Below are positions 52,574-64,000 of a stretch of DNA of 64,000 nucleotides, piece by piece. How positions within the stretch are numbered: position 1 is the stretch's first letter; each line of letters begins with the position of its first letter. This DNA is from Halichondria panicea. Lineage: Eukaryota > Porifera > Demospongiae > Suberitida > Halichondriidae. A program made the translations under genes and the position numbers. The notes below the pieces were generated by a model. It did no database searches. It had not been told where the DNA came from and saw only the letters and a program-made list of their open reading frames with translations. Location: positions 4,473,301 to 4,537,300 of the forward strand of contig NC_087390.1 of assembly GCF_963675165.1 (NCBI RefSeq), read 5' to 3'.

Positions 52574-55500
52574 CTATTTCTTGTGCCTAGCAGTTTTCTT
52601 TTTTGGTCCCCTTGCCTTCACTTTTCCACCCTTATCTTCACTGTATTCTGTTTCTTTCAGTTTCATTTTGGACTCAATAGTTTCAAGTTCGTTTTTAAGC
52701 TGCTCTTTCTGATTCTGCAACTCTTGCTCGAAGCGGCTCTTTTCCACGAGTACTTCCTCTAGGCGTTGTTTTTCAGAGAGTCTTCGCTCAAGCTCGGTAC
52801 GATGGAGAGATAATTCTTTCTCAAGAGTAGATCGCTCAGCAAGCTTGTCAGTCAGTGCTTGTTTGGCCTTAGTGAGTGTCTCTTCCAGCGAGCTCCTGTC
52901 TTTACCCACGTTACCTTTAGAGGGTGTCAAATTTTGACTGTTTCGAAGCGACTTCTCTCTAAGTTCAGATTCTTTCAATTTTTGAGTAAACTCGCTGTAG
53001 CTAACGGACAATTCTGATTCTTTATCAGCCAGCTGTGTTTGCAACTCTTGCACATTTTTCTCCAACTGTTCCACCTTCTCCTGCCAACTTGTATTCTGTT
53101 GATCCAAAAATGCAACCTTCTCATTAGCAGTAGAAACTTCAGCAGCCTGATGGGCTTTTTCTTGGCACACTTTTTCGAAATCTTCTCTCAATTGCTCGTA
53201 ACGTTCTTTATGCTTGTCCTCAGACGCTGTACGTAATACTTCCTGCGTGTCATTAAGCTCTCCTTCCAATCGTGTGTTTTGCTCTTGAAACTCGTTGACT
53301 TTGTCAACAGTTTGGCCGAGTTGAGATTGCAGGCTCTGAATGGTAGTAGTCTGTTCAGCAACTAACTCTTCTTTTTCTTGGAGTTTTGTGGACAGTGTTT
53401 CTAGCTTTAGTTCAAACTCAGCAATCATTCGCTGTATTTCCTTTTCTTGACCTTCTTTCATGGATTGCAGGCTCTGAATGGTAGTGGTCTGTTCAGCAAC
53501 TAACTCTTCTTTTTCTTGAAGTTTTGTGGACAGTGTTTCTAGTTTTAGTTCAAACTCAGCAATCATTCGCTGTATTTCCTTTTCTTGACCTTCTTTCATG
53601 GCTACTTTCTGTTGTAAAGTGTCCATTTCTTTTGCAGTTTCAGCAATCGTTTGATCCAGTTGCATACGTCGAGTATTAGAATCAGTAACGTATTGCGTAG
53701 CTTGTTCAAGTTGTGCTTGCAGTGACATTACAGCTTCATCTTTAGACTTAAACGTGTCTTCGAGCATTTCAATTTTCTCTTTCAAACCAGCCGCCTCGTC
53801 TTTAAAGGGAACAAGTTCGGCAATTTGTTGCTTGAGTGATTCGATCTCTTCGTTTGCTCCCCAGCTAGTTTCCAACTGTTCTTGTACCGAATGCGATTTC
53901 TCGACCAATTTCTGACATTTCTGAGTAAGTGAGAACACTTCAGTATTGAGAGAGTCGTTCTGAGCTTGTAAGTCAGCAATAGCAACATTCTTACACGCCA
54001 AATCATTTGTGAGTCGAGCCAGCAATTCTTCGTTCCCAGTACTTGCAATTTGTGATTGTCTCACTTCTCCTAGCTCGGTCTCCAAAGCCTCGGTCTTAGC
54101 TCCCACTTCATCCAACTCTTGCTGTAACGCACTCAGCCGCAACTTATCTTGTTCGTGGGAACTCTGAGAAATGCTCAAGTCCACTTCAAGCGACTTGCTT
54201 TTGTTCTGATATCGATCACAGTCTTGTGATAGTCGTTCCATCTCAGTGTTAGTCCTTTGGAGAGTTTGGTTTGAGTCGCGAATCTGACGTTGAGCTAGTT
54301 CTAGTTGAGAGAGCAGGTCTTTACGCATGGCCTCCAATTTAGAGCACTCGTCTTTTAAAGCTGTCATTTTGCTCTCCAACTGAATAATTCGTTCATTCGA
54401 TTTTGTGGAAATGTCATCAGCATCAGATTTTGTGGCTTTCTCAATCAATACTTTGTACTCGTCCATGAGTTGTTGAATCTCAGCTTGTTTTATTGCTTCA
54501 ATCTCGAGCAGTTGTTGAGCTTTCTCAGCCTCTAACTTCTTAGTCCATTCTTCTCTCAGTTTTGACATCTCTTGGGTGTGATTTAGCGTGAGACTTTCAA
54601 TTTCATTAGAGTGACTGTTCTCCAACTGTTCGTGAAGATTTTTCAAAGCTTTCTCGTGTATAGTTTCTAATTCAGATATCCTTTTTTTGTGTCTAACTTT
54701 CAGCAGTTCGATTTTCTCATGACGTCTTCTCTCAGTGTCTCCAGATTCAACAGAGGCAGTAAAACTAGCGAGCTCCTCTTCAAGTGACTTAATATGCGAG
54801 TCTAATCTTGCTGTAGCCTGCTCAACTTGATGGCTTTTCTCTCTCTCAATCTGCTGACGATACAATTCGATCCCATCTCTGTACTGCCTTTCTTTTTCGT
54901 CCAACTGATTCTGAAAACTTATCTCCTGTTTGCGATAGTTTTCGAGTTGTTTCTGTAGACCACTCATATGCTCCTCGGCAGCTTCAAGACTGCCTCTCTC
55001 GGCGTTAGACTCTCGAATGCTCTGGTTCAAAGTGTCAACCTCTACGCTATAGTCTTGTTTGAGCTGCTCAAGTTGTTCTTGGTGACTTTTTGTTATGCTC
55101 TCGACAGTAACACTCTTTTCTGTTTCGGCTTGGAGAAATTTGCGGTGATAATCGTCGGCCATTTGTTGCAACGATCTCAATCGTTCTCCATAATCCTCTC
55201 TTATTTTGCTCAGTGTGGCCTCGTTTTGTTCACGTAGACTGTCTAGATCACTTTGCGATTCTGATTCAGATTTGTGCAGTATGGCCTCAAGTTTGGACGC
55301 CTTTTCTTTCCAATCGTTGAGTCGATTTTCAAAGCTGTTTGAATCGTGTCTTGCTTTCTCCAGTTCGTCAAGGTGGGACTCAGACAGTTGGTCATAGCGT
55401 GCTTGAATCTCGTCTTTTGCTTGACGTAAATTAGAATGGTCAATTTGTGATTGGTTTAGCTTGAAACTCAGTTCTTGTGCGAGTGCATCACTTTCATTTT

Positions 55501-57798
55501 TCTGTTCCAGCAGAGCTTGATGTGCAGACATGAATTGGGCATGGACTTCCTGCAACTTGGTGTTTGCTAATTGTTCAGTTTGACAACGATAGTCTTCAAG
55601 TTGTTTTTGGGTACTTTGCTGCATAGTGGTCTTCTCTTGTTGGTGTTCAACTAGCATTTGATTTTTCTCTGCTGCAAACATTTCAAGCATTTTCGTCTTG
55701 ATCATTTTCAGTCTTTCAGCTTCTTGTTCATCAATATCTTTCGGCCCCTCGTTATCTTCCATTTGACTGGTAAATTTATCAGTAAGTCTTGCAACATGCT
55801 CAGCGTGTTTCTGGTCTTTCTCAGCTAGAAGTGTTGCTTGAATTTCTTCTTGCTTCTTGAGAATGTTCTCAACTTCTAGTGAGTGTGATGAAGAGACGTC
55901 TGCTAATTTTCTCTCAAGCTCTTGGTGAGCCGATTCTGATTGCATGAGTGAATGTTGGAGATTGGCAATTTGTGACACGTACGAATTAGCAACTTCTCGT
56001 TTTGCTATTTCGATTGAATTATCTTGATTTTTCCTGATCTGAAGTATCTCGTGCTGCGATTGATGTTGTTGGTCAAGGACAGTGTTTAGTTCATTCTGAA
56101 GTTGTTGTTTTGAGTCGAAAACTGCAGACAGTTGTTGCTCTAGCTCTGTAATTCGAGGAGAGGGGTTAATGTGCAACGACGTTGTCGTAGCGACAGTTCC
56201 ATTGGGGTTATCGCCCGAAATATGTTCTGGTTCGAGTGGGGGATCAAAGGAGGTGGTCTGTAGGTTGGGCATCTGTAGAAATAAGAAGTGGTACATGTAT
56301 GTGTACATTGACATTCTATGTGTGTGTACATGTACATTATGCGCATAGAATTCAAGTGATACATGTACTTAGTACATGCACTGTGATGGGACAATCATGT
56401 ACATGTTCATGTATTTGAAGACAGCTAGCTACATGTGTACATATATATTACCACAATCAACAGAAGTACAATGCTGCACAAGAATATTATGGAGTGTAAA
56501 CAAAGCAACCACTTCTGTACACGTAAATGTACTTGCAAGCCATAAATTACCACGGAAATACAAGAAGATCGATGTAACAAAAACAAGGCAACCACTTAAC
56601 GTTATAAGATTGCACATCAAACAAGTAACCATAAGCCATACAATGAACTTGCAGGAAATTACCAAGACTGGATTTACAATCAATATCACTACTATAATAG
56701 TAACTGTTATAGTGCAATTTGCAACATTGTACATTACACTGCAATCTATTGTACAGAACTGCATGAGCCTTACAGTCACATCAGTACACGTGCACTATCA
56801 AAACCACACAGTACTCACAATGGGTAGCGAGGTGGACATCCTGGACAATGGATCTGGTGGAAGGTTCAAGTCATCCTCGAAAGACGTTAGTCCGAAATCA
56901 TCCCATGGAATCGGTGATTCCTTGCCCCCCAGGGAGTCCAACGGCCCGGTCATCTCACCCCCTGTGGTAAGGTTAGGGGGCTCACTGCAAACACTCATGT
57001 CTGCTTCACTGACTGCATCGGTGCTTTTCTTAGGACGAACCTTCTTTTTCTTTTTCTTTTGCTGGAAGGCTTTCAACTGCAAGGGGAGAAAATAATTTAT
57101 GCTGGTAAAATACGGAGTATACATGTAAGACCACATAAATAATTATTGGCCAGGGAAAGCACCACAAAGTAGAAACAAGCAACAAGCGGGGGAGAGCGTC
57201 CATCTTTATTCATGTACAAATGCACACAAGCCTAACACCACCTAATGTATAGTGTAACACAAGTACCATCCTGGTGCTAGATAATGATGATTACTGACAT
57301 TACGTGCCCTACATGTAGGCATTTAATAGGCGCTATGGTGATAATTAGTGGCAATCGACTTAATTGTTCATCTCACACTTAATGATGTATGCATACCTAC
57401 ATGTATATATGTACGCAAAAATGTACAATCACAGCTCAATTAATACATCAAGTCATGACATGCACATAATTATGTTTGTCGACAATAATCTTATAAGTAG
57501 GTAAAAATGTATGTACTATACTGTAAATACTACTCCTGATATCTTATACAAAATCGATCAAAGTCTTAGTAGACGTTTACTTACGGTATAGGAATTAACA
57601 GGAAATCACACAAAACACACATACACGTACGTACGTACCTATCAAACTTATACCGTTTTATATAATACATTTTACGCTTTTATAAGTACATTAAAATAAC
57701 GCGTAAAATAAAGCCTAGGGATTGTAGGTAAAGAAAGAGAATTTATTTACCGCCTCTCTTCCAGCTTGGAGTTTGGTCTGTCGCTCTTGGTCGTCCAT
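52574..57798 (-). CDS. AKAP9-like coiled-coil protein, N-terminal part without PACT
   Basis: Three exons: 57798-57751 (MDDQERQTKLQAGREA), 57076-56819 and 56272-52574, with consistent phases, coding for about 1334 aa. The first 30 residues, MDDQERQTKLQAGREALKAF followed by a lysine run, match the conserved start of vertebrate AKAP9 and pericentrin (acidic-ERQ-K-L-x-A-G-x-x-L-x-x-F-x-x-K). A disordered linker (residues about 40-110) follows, then roughly 1200 residues of coiled coil. The C-terminus is basic (GPKKKTARHKK) and ends at a TAG, so no PACT domain is reached. A 46-residue segment is tandemly duplicated at about residues 994-1085. In AKAP9 the N-terminal portion alone is made as the short isoform yotiao; a similar role for this product is inference. 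The ATG at 57798 sits in a good context (GGCCATGG). Confidence 0.85.
53324..53599 (-). repeat. 138-bp in-frame tandem duplication inside the AKAP9-like coil
   Basis: Two nearly identical 138-base copies (53462-53599 and 53324-53461) each code for 46 residues beginning MKEGQEKEIQRMIAEFELKL and ending IQSLQS. DNA differences are few, suggesting a recent duplication. At 46 residues the unit is not a whole number of heptads (6.6), so it shifts coil register unless a skip is present. Confidence 0.9.
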
Positions 57799-58484
57799 GG
57801 CCGGCTAGGCTCAGTGGTAGGTAGCTACGTTCCTAAGCCAGTGATCAGTACCACCTTTTACCTGTGTACGTGGAGGTTGTATTTAATATTAAACCACACC
57901 ATGTACAATAGGTTGTTGTGTCATAGAATAGATCACGTGTCTACTTTACCATACAAGCAAGAAAACCTCTGTTCTTGATCTTGCTGGCCGGCTCAATTCA
58001 CTCAGGAAGGCTGCTTTAAGGAGTACGTGCAAGACAGACTATATTAAAAGGCAAGTGATCGATGTGATGATTGTTGAATTAGCAATCAAACTGTATAGAT
58101 CTACTGCACTGACATGACAGTAAAGTCATATAGCTATTATTATTATGTTCATTGCAAGTACATGCACAAGTAGTTCTGATCAGAAAACTTTCTGAAATCA
58201 CCTCTAAAAATGAGTACGGGTAGACATATACATTTATAGCATTATGTACTGAGGCTTCCACAGTAACGTATATATGAGTTCGAGTACGTGTGTACGTGTG
58301 TGTACGCCCACATTTAAATGTTAATAGGATCTAATTGCTGTTATGGGATTATGTGGGAGATTTAGTTGCTATCGGCTGAATAGTTTAACATTCACCGTGT
58401 TTCTAAAGTCAAATGTATTAGCATACATTATTTGTGCCTCGATGTGTGCATGCACAGCTGGCCGACCAGGTACGTACCATATAG

Positions 58485-58653
58485 CGGGTATATTTTGAGG
58501 GATAAAATGTTGCGTTTTTTGCTGATTAAGCATGTACCGCGGACATTTTATACCCTCGAATATTGAATGCATGCACCAAAAGGCTGATAAGTCTACCAAA
58601 ATTAAATCCGCGAAAGTTTATACCCTTGATTTATACCCTCTATAATTATGGTA
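58485..58653. mobile_element. MITE of the TACCGTATAGYG family
   Basis: Starts TACCATATAGCGGGTATATT and ends TACCCTCTATAATTATGGTA. Confidence 0.65.
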
Positions 58654-59261
58654 GTGTATTGTGTGTGTGTGTATGTGTGTGTATCACCACTTTTATAGCT
58701 GCTTGGCAGTTACAATTAAAGTACAGATAAGAGCTAATAATTATAGGCTTTTAGCCATTTGTGGATTTGCAAATAGAGCTTCGTTTTCGAGTTTTGGCTA
58801 GTTTTGCTTACCTTGATGGCCATTGCCATTGTTGTCTCGTGCACAGCTGTCCACCGAGGTATCAACACCCGCAGAGCTTTCATTATTTAAGGTTGACCTT
58901 TGAGTAAGAAGTTAATACTCATGTATGTCAATTTGAAGACTGGGAAATTTTAGTTTGTTTAGTGTCACTGTATAAATGTGTTTATATAAATTGCACTCGT
59001 ACTTCACAAATAACGTATGTGAACATGTGATGATGCATCAATATGACAGCCTTCAGTTTCAGTTTAGGGCTAAATTGTGTACCATAATTATTACAAATAC
59101 TGTGTTTTGTAAAGTATACCCTAAATTGTTGCATGTTTGGCTTTCACTGCATGCTTATGGGAGTATAATTATGTCAGCCATATAGCAACGTAATTATCTC
59201 GAGACGAACGAGTGATATATTGAGTGTGTGCATAGCAATCAAGTTTACGTTTGTATAATTA

Positions 59262-59835
59262 TGCCTCGGTGCGCATGCGTAAGCGAGGTATACGGTAGTG
59301 TGTGCGTGTAGACTGTTTCAGCTGCTCAAGGATCAATGAAGTGCAAGTAAGAGTTTCTATAGGCTTCTAGTCATGTTTTCTTGGCTTGGTATTTGTGGAT
59401 TTTCAAAATAAAGCTTCGTTCTCGAGTTATGCCTAGTTTTGCTTACTTGGAATGCCATTGCAGCCTTTTCAGAAGAGTCTGTAGCAAAACTTGTTCACCG
59501 AGTGTTGCTACTCTACTTAGTAGTTAGCTCTGCACTAGAACGCCAGCTATTGGTAGCTGCAAGAGTGAGAAGAGAGCTGCAAGGCTCTGCTGACTTGCAG
59601 CCCAGCATTAATTTTAGACTTGAACTTTTGGCATCGATCGTTATTAACAACAATCATCATCGATCATTACCCACTCTTTAAGTTTCCCTGTTATTCTGGA
59701 TTCTGCATGCAGCAAAATTAAAAATGTTTATCATGATAATTATAATCAATGTGTGTATAAAAGCTAGCTATTAGTAGCTTTATGTTATGTAGCTTTGGCA
59801 CCTCCACCGAGGCATCAGCACCTGCGGTGCTTTCA
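59262..59835 (+). mobile_element. Dispersed repeat, second copy
   Basis: Starts TATGCCTCGGTGCGCATGCG and ends near CCGAGGCATCAGCACCTGCG. It matches the copy at 7780-8086 over about 200 bases, with an extra unmatched stretch before its right end. Confidence 0.65.
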
Positions 59836-60083
59836 TTAATGTACATTAAAAATGCACAATGTTCTCCCCAATTATCCACTAGTCGTGTGACCATAATCCC
59901 AGGCTTCAAGTATTATTGATCAGTGTAACTGCATGTACTGTACATACAATACACATTGTACATGCATATATATATGTATATATAATATATTATGTGTACA
60001 ATGTATAGTTTAACTTATTATTTAATATAATGACGCCATCACTATTGCTATTCACACACACACACACAGATATTCCCTTGAGG

Positions 60084-61514
60084 ATGGCCATGGAAGGGTT
60101 GGAGTCCATCCCCCACATCAGTGAGAGAATTAAGAGCGATAAACTACCCGTCAAGTACGAGTACAAACGTCCCGTTTTCCTCGAGATATCGCAACAAGAA
60201 GCCGATCAATCGACGGATCACGGCCTACGAATTATCCTCACCCCCCACAATGTTTTACAAATGCCGTGGCACTCGGGGTACGCTGAAACGATAAATTCTG
60301 GGAAAAGTCTTTACTCTAATGAGGATCAAGCTGCGATGCACGTCACACATCTTACTTTTCACGACACGGACAAAGACCAGGCTATGACAATCCCGTATGT
60401 TTTCTTTGGGATATTTGACGGTCATGCTGGTACCGGTGCTGCTCTGACAACGGCTAACACGATTCATTGTCACATCAAGGACAGGCTCACTGCAATCCGC
60501 CACTTTCTTGCGCGTGAAACAGCCAATGTGGTAGCTGAAGACGACCCTGGACTAGGGTTTATTACAGAGGCTATACCAACTGAATCTTTGGTAATCGGTG
60601 CTATGGAAGAGGCTTTTACGGAGATGGATGATCAAATACGACGGGAGAGAGAGACGTATCGTATCAAAGGAGGTTGTACGGCCATTGTTGCTCTGTATCT
60701 ACAGAGTAAGCTCTATGTAGCAAACGCTGGAGATTGTCGGTGTATTTTATTGACGGAAAATTGCACCAAGATAACGGAGCTATCAATGGATTTCACACCG
60801 GAGACAGATAGAAAACGACTTCAAACTTTGGGCTACCTACAACCACAGCTCCTTGGCAAGTATTTTGGTCGAATTGAGTACCAGCGACGATTGAGAAAGA
60901 AGGATATTGGTCAGCGAGTGTTGTACCGAGATCGTCACATGGCTGGGTGGGGCTATCGCACAGTTTCAGAGGACGACGTCAATCGTGTTCCCATGATTAT
61001 TGGCCATGGTAAACGAGCTCGACTCATGGCTACTATTGGGACCACTAGAGGATTTGGAGACCATGATTTGGAGGCTCCTGGAGGACAGTGGATTAAACCA
61101 TTTCTAACCCCGGTGCCAGAAGTTCGAGTGCATGATTTGTCCGAGCATGACTACAAACCAAATGATGTAATGATATTAGCTTCCGACGGTCTTTGGGAGC
61201 GAATCACAAACGAAGAAGCTCAGGAAATTGCACAAGAGACGCTCGAAAAACATCCGATAGATGAGAAGATTTACACGAACATTGCACACGGTCTCATCCA
61301 CGCTGCTAGGGGCACAATTGGCAAGAAGGGGTGGCGAACAAAGAAGGATCAAATCGCCAGTGGTGACGACATAACTGTTTTCGTAGTCCCGTTGAACTGT
61401 CATAGAACAGTACCGGAATCTGGTTGCCTAGGAGAGATGTACGACAATCCGTTAGAGTCGAACCCCATCACTTACGCGTCTGGGTCAGTGGAGGAGAGTG
61501 TTTCTAAGCAGTAG
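60084..61514 (+). CDS. PP2C-family serine/threonine phosphatase, PPM1H/J/M type
   Basis: 476 aa from ATG 60084 (MAMEGLESIPHISERI). The frame is open 18 codons further upstream, but that part is a CA-repeat followed by a good splice acceptor (CACACAG|ATATTC), so a 5' leader intron is likely. PP2C motifs in order: GYAETINSGKSLYSNEDQ (acidic E80/D81), FFGIFDGHAG (D112, G113), KGGCTAIVALYLQSKLYVAN with AGDCR (about 196-219), ATIGTTRGFGDHDL (317-329), VMILASDGLWE (D368) and SGDDITVFVV (D428/D429). GYAE-x-INxGKSxxNEDQ and the long insert before the GDHDL motif are features of the PPM1H, PPM1J and PPM1M group. Metal-binding acids are all present, so it should be active. It is intronless over its coding length and faces away from the AKAP9-like gene, 2.3 kb apart. 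Confidence 0.92.
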   Translation: MAMEGLESIPHISERIKSDKLPVKYEYKRPVFLEISQQEADQSTDHGLRIILTPHNVLQMPWHSGYAETINSGKSLYSNEDQAAMHVTHLTFHDTDKDQAMTIPYVFFGIFDGHAGTGAALTTANTIHCHIKDRLTAIRHFLARETANVVAEDDPGLGFITEAIPTESLVIGAMEEAFTEMDDQIRRERETYRIKGGCTAIVALYLQSKLYVANAGDCRCILLTENCTKITELSMDFTPETDRKRLQTLGYLQPQLLGKYFGRIEYQRRLRKKDIGQRVLYRDRHMAGWGYRTVSEDDVNRVPMIIGHGKRARLMATIGTTRGFGDHDLEAPGGQWIKPFLTPVPEVRVHDLSEHDYKPNDVMILASDGLWERITNEEAQEIAQETLEKHPIDEKIYTNIAHGLIHAARGTIGKKGWRTKKDQIASGDDITVFVVPLNCHRTVPESGCLGEMYDNPLESNPITYASGSVEESVSKQ

Positions 61515-61850
61515 GATAATTCACTGGTTTAGTATTTTTGTATACAGGTGTATGTTTGAGTTGAGTTGTGTATATTGTATATTAATTTGGTTAATTGTGT
61601 ATACTTGTGTATACAAATTATAATGTGTGGTACAGGGTTCACATAATTATAGAGGTCTTCTTAAGAGTAGAGACAAGGAGCTAGCGGATCTGCTCCTAGT
61701 ATGTATATATATGTACATGTATGTAGAGCCTATAGATGCATGCCCCCGCCATCTCAGCTATATATACAATGTAAGTGGCCAGAGGCCAGAGTTCGAATAG
61801 TGGTACATGTACGTTTCAGCGATTTCTATGGCCACCGAGTTACGTCTAAC

Positions 61851-62728
61851 CATAGATATAAGAGGGAGAGGGATGGGAATCACTACGTAAATAGCATTGA
61901 CAATCCGCGTTTCGGTCAATGTTTTCTTCTTTATTTCCTCCAACCCATGCTTTTAGCTAGTACTAGGCTATAAACTAGCTATTGAGCTCCATGTATTAGC
62001 AATGGCTAGTGGAACAGTCACAACAAGGTAGCAGCAATAGTTAGTGAGACCCTCCAAGCAGTAAAAAGCAGCTTGGACAGCAAATTCTTGAGAGGAGCTC
62101 TGTCAGTACCGTTGAGTATTCCAGTACAGTCACAGACATGATAGAGAATTATGGAAATGTAGCAAAGTTCTGTCGTAAATTACTGTGCCGATACGATGAA
62201 CCAACTATCAATGAATACAAAGAGACATGTACTTACATTCAATCATTGATGTAACTTTCTAAATGGGTACCCAAAAGTCTGCTTTTAAAAACCAGCTTAC
62301 TAAGACAAAAATGAACATTACTTACCAACCTAAAGCCAAGTGGCTTTGATTTTACTTGCATACAATGCCCAGCTACTTAAGAAAGAGGGAATCATTAATA
62401 TGTTGGGCTGTAGTCACAGCCTCTCCTTGTAGAAGGTACACAAAGCCACTAGATAGAGCCGAAACGATAATACAACACTCAAAAAACTGCCTTTGAAAGT
62501 TTTCAAGCTCTTGGTGAGATACACAACGCTTCTATATGATGCACAGTAGGCGTGGATGCTCAGCACAGGACTAAGAGTCCCAGTGGGGAGCTGTGAATGA
62601 TAGTAATAACATTTCCCGCTGGGTTGGCGGGGTGTCTAGAGCCGAAACGCGGATCAACTTTTGGCATTACACAGAAGTGATTGTGCGCACGTGCTCCGTT
62701 TCCCATCCCTCTCCCTCTTATATCTATG
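61851..62728. mobile_element. 878-bp element, 7-bp target duplication
   Basis: Ends begin CATAGATATAAGAGGGAGAG (about 29 bases). GTCTAAC lies on both sides (61844-61850 and 62729-62735). Inverted-end sequence is related to the 11365-11880 element. No transposase frame. Confidence 0.85.
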
Positions 62729-63098
62729 GTCTAACTGAAAGCACAATGCTTTCTTTTTACTTTCTGATTTTATTGTGAGTTACCAACGTATAGCCACATC
62801 ACACACAATAAATAAGATAAATTCTTATACCATACCACGTACGCATGTACCATGGTTTAGTTCTACATATGTAAACCACCTAGCCTCCGGGCGTATTAAT
62901 AAACCCCTCTATAATATCACTATGGTATATACGTACATGGTATAGTTTATATCCTCCCCCAGGCACTTCGGGTACCAGTGTCACTGTGAGTGCGAAAGTG
63001 GTGAAAGACCGTTAAGTGGTGTGATAACTTGCCCTTTGTAAGTTAATTACCGTACTTCTAAAAGAGGCGCCGCTTTCAATATGAGCTAGGGCTATACT

Positions 63099-63579
63099 CA
63101 TAGATTGAAGAGTTAGAGGGATAGAAAACGGTTGGTGTCTCGGGTAACATCCGAGCTACGCTGCGGTTTAATCGAGGCCATCACAGCAATACCTATTTCT
63201 ACACCCAGTGCATAATAAACTACAAGTAACAGTGCTTAGTCCATGCAACTCACTTATATTTCAAGGTCTATACCTATTGTACTAGTCATAACCAGCACGC
63301 TTACACGTTACATGTTCCTAAAACAGCCTTGGGAACTTATAACTATATTGGAAAGTCTCTTTTTACTGGGTATGGTCAGTCAGCAAGTACTACATGTGGC
63401 TCATGGACTAGGCGTGTTATAAAATTGCTGAAAGAGATATGATGTCTCGAGGAAACACTTATTTTTAGGGAGTTACCCGGCTTAATATATAGCCTCGTTC
63501 ATAGGGCGTAACGCGGATAGTTTTCGAGGCTTCACTGCAGATTCAATGTAAAATCATCACGTGCATCACTCCGTTTCCT
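63099..63579. mobile_element. Truncated copy of the 11365-11880 element
   Basis: Inverse-oriented, closely similar over its length, but the far inverted end is cut at about 63579, where a solo end of the 9252-9927 family begins (63582-63640). Confidence 0.85.
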
Positions 63580-64000
63580 GCTGCCTTTGCAGCTCACTTG
63601 GAAGTTTGGGGCTAATAGTAAATTGCAAAAAACCACTTTCTGCAAACTTTTGTTACGGAATGACTGTTAGAAAAGTTTTTGCAGATTTACATGTAATTTT
63701 CGCGGAATAGCAGCCTTTCTGCAGCATGCATGCATGCGAATTAATGTTTGCGATACATGCCCCAGGCCTTACTTTTTCTTGCTGTTGTCACTGTTCATCC
63801 ATAAATCATAAGAAAGACATAGTGAGGCAGCAAAGAAAGAAATGGGCGTACAGTTAAGAAAAAGTAAGGCCTAGTTTGGGAAATCGCGTGATCCACAAGG
63901 ATTTTTATGAACGTGGGCGATATGTAGCCCACAATTGTGACGTAAGGTATTCTCCCACGCATTCAGAGTTTTAATAAGACTGTACTGAGACAACCACCAA

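Larger units (their letters stand above)
57799..60083. other. Intergenic region between AKAP9-like and PP2C genes
   Basis: Divergent promoters of two genes should lie here. It holds a MITE (58485-58653), repeat copies near 58745-58900 and 59262-59835, and a CA tract just before the PP2C start. No gene was supported. Confidence 0.6.
61515..64000. other. Repeat-rich flank after the PP2C gene
   Basis: Contains the elements at 61851-62728 and 63099-63640 and a partial MITE near 63640-63760. No gene supported. Confidence 0.6.

Noticed and set aside
56376-57095. 239-codon plus-strand frame
   Set aside because: It runs antisense through the second exon of the AKAP9-like gene, and its C-terminal half is the mirror of the lysine-rich run.
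59439-59681. 80-codon frame with [13 protein letters not shown]
   Set aside because: The same words occur in the repeat copy at 7780-8086, so it is repeat sequence rather than a gene.

Overview
The window looks like nuclear DNA of a sponge, probably a demosponge. Genes have GT-AG introns and lie in AT-rich DNA packed with short inverted-repeat elements. Three genes carry the ten-cysteine domain annotated in sponge proteomes as 'short-chain collagen C4-like', and another carries a fibrinogen-like ectodomain on a type II membrane stalk. No bacterial operon, rRNA, CRISPR or viral gene was seen. Everything here is read by eye from the sequence; no database search was run.

Minus strand, 57.8 kb down to 6.6 kb, is dominated by two adjacent coiled-coil genes that together look like one AKAP9/pericentrin gene. 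The upstream gene (57798 to 52574, 3 exons, about 1334 aa) starts with an AKAP9-type N-terminus and stops at its own TAG. The downstream gene (51919 to 6555, 30 phase-consistent exons, about 2735 aa) starts at a fresh ATG and ends in a PACT centrosome-targeting domain. They may be two genes, or one locus with a short yotiao-like product and an internal promoter.

The introns of the downstream gene house other genes. The 13.8 kb intron (11215-25050) holds minus-strand genes only: two type II membrane proteins with collagen-C4-like heads, three members of a two-exon family with a C-terminal cysteine-rich 'WC-x-C' module (one carrying an in-frame stop), and several tiny membrane proteins. The next intron (25213-33306) holds a fibrinogen-like receptor gene on the plus strand, a decayed copy of it, another tiny membrane gene and a broken 5' copy of a WC-x-C gene. 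The intron at 43347-46346 holds a secreted collagen-C4-like gene on the plus strand. The shared build (short cytoplasmic tail, membrane anchor, coiled-coil stalk, swapped cysteine-rich heads) and a similar TATA box about 40-65 bases before several start codons suggest a co-evolving surface-protein cluster, perhaps for adhesion, matrix or recognition. That role is inference.

Plus strand, 60.0-61.5 kb: an apparently intact PPM1H/J/M-type PP2C phosphatase, head to head with the AKAP9-like gene.

The outer flanks (1-6.5 kb and 61.5-64 kb) contain no gene I can support. They hold non-autonomous DNA-transposon-like elements, several with clear terminal inverted repeats and target-site duplications.
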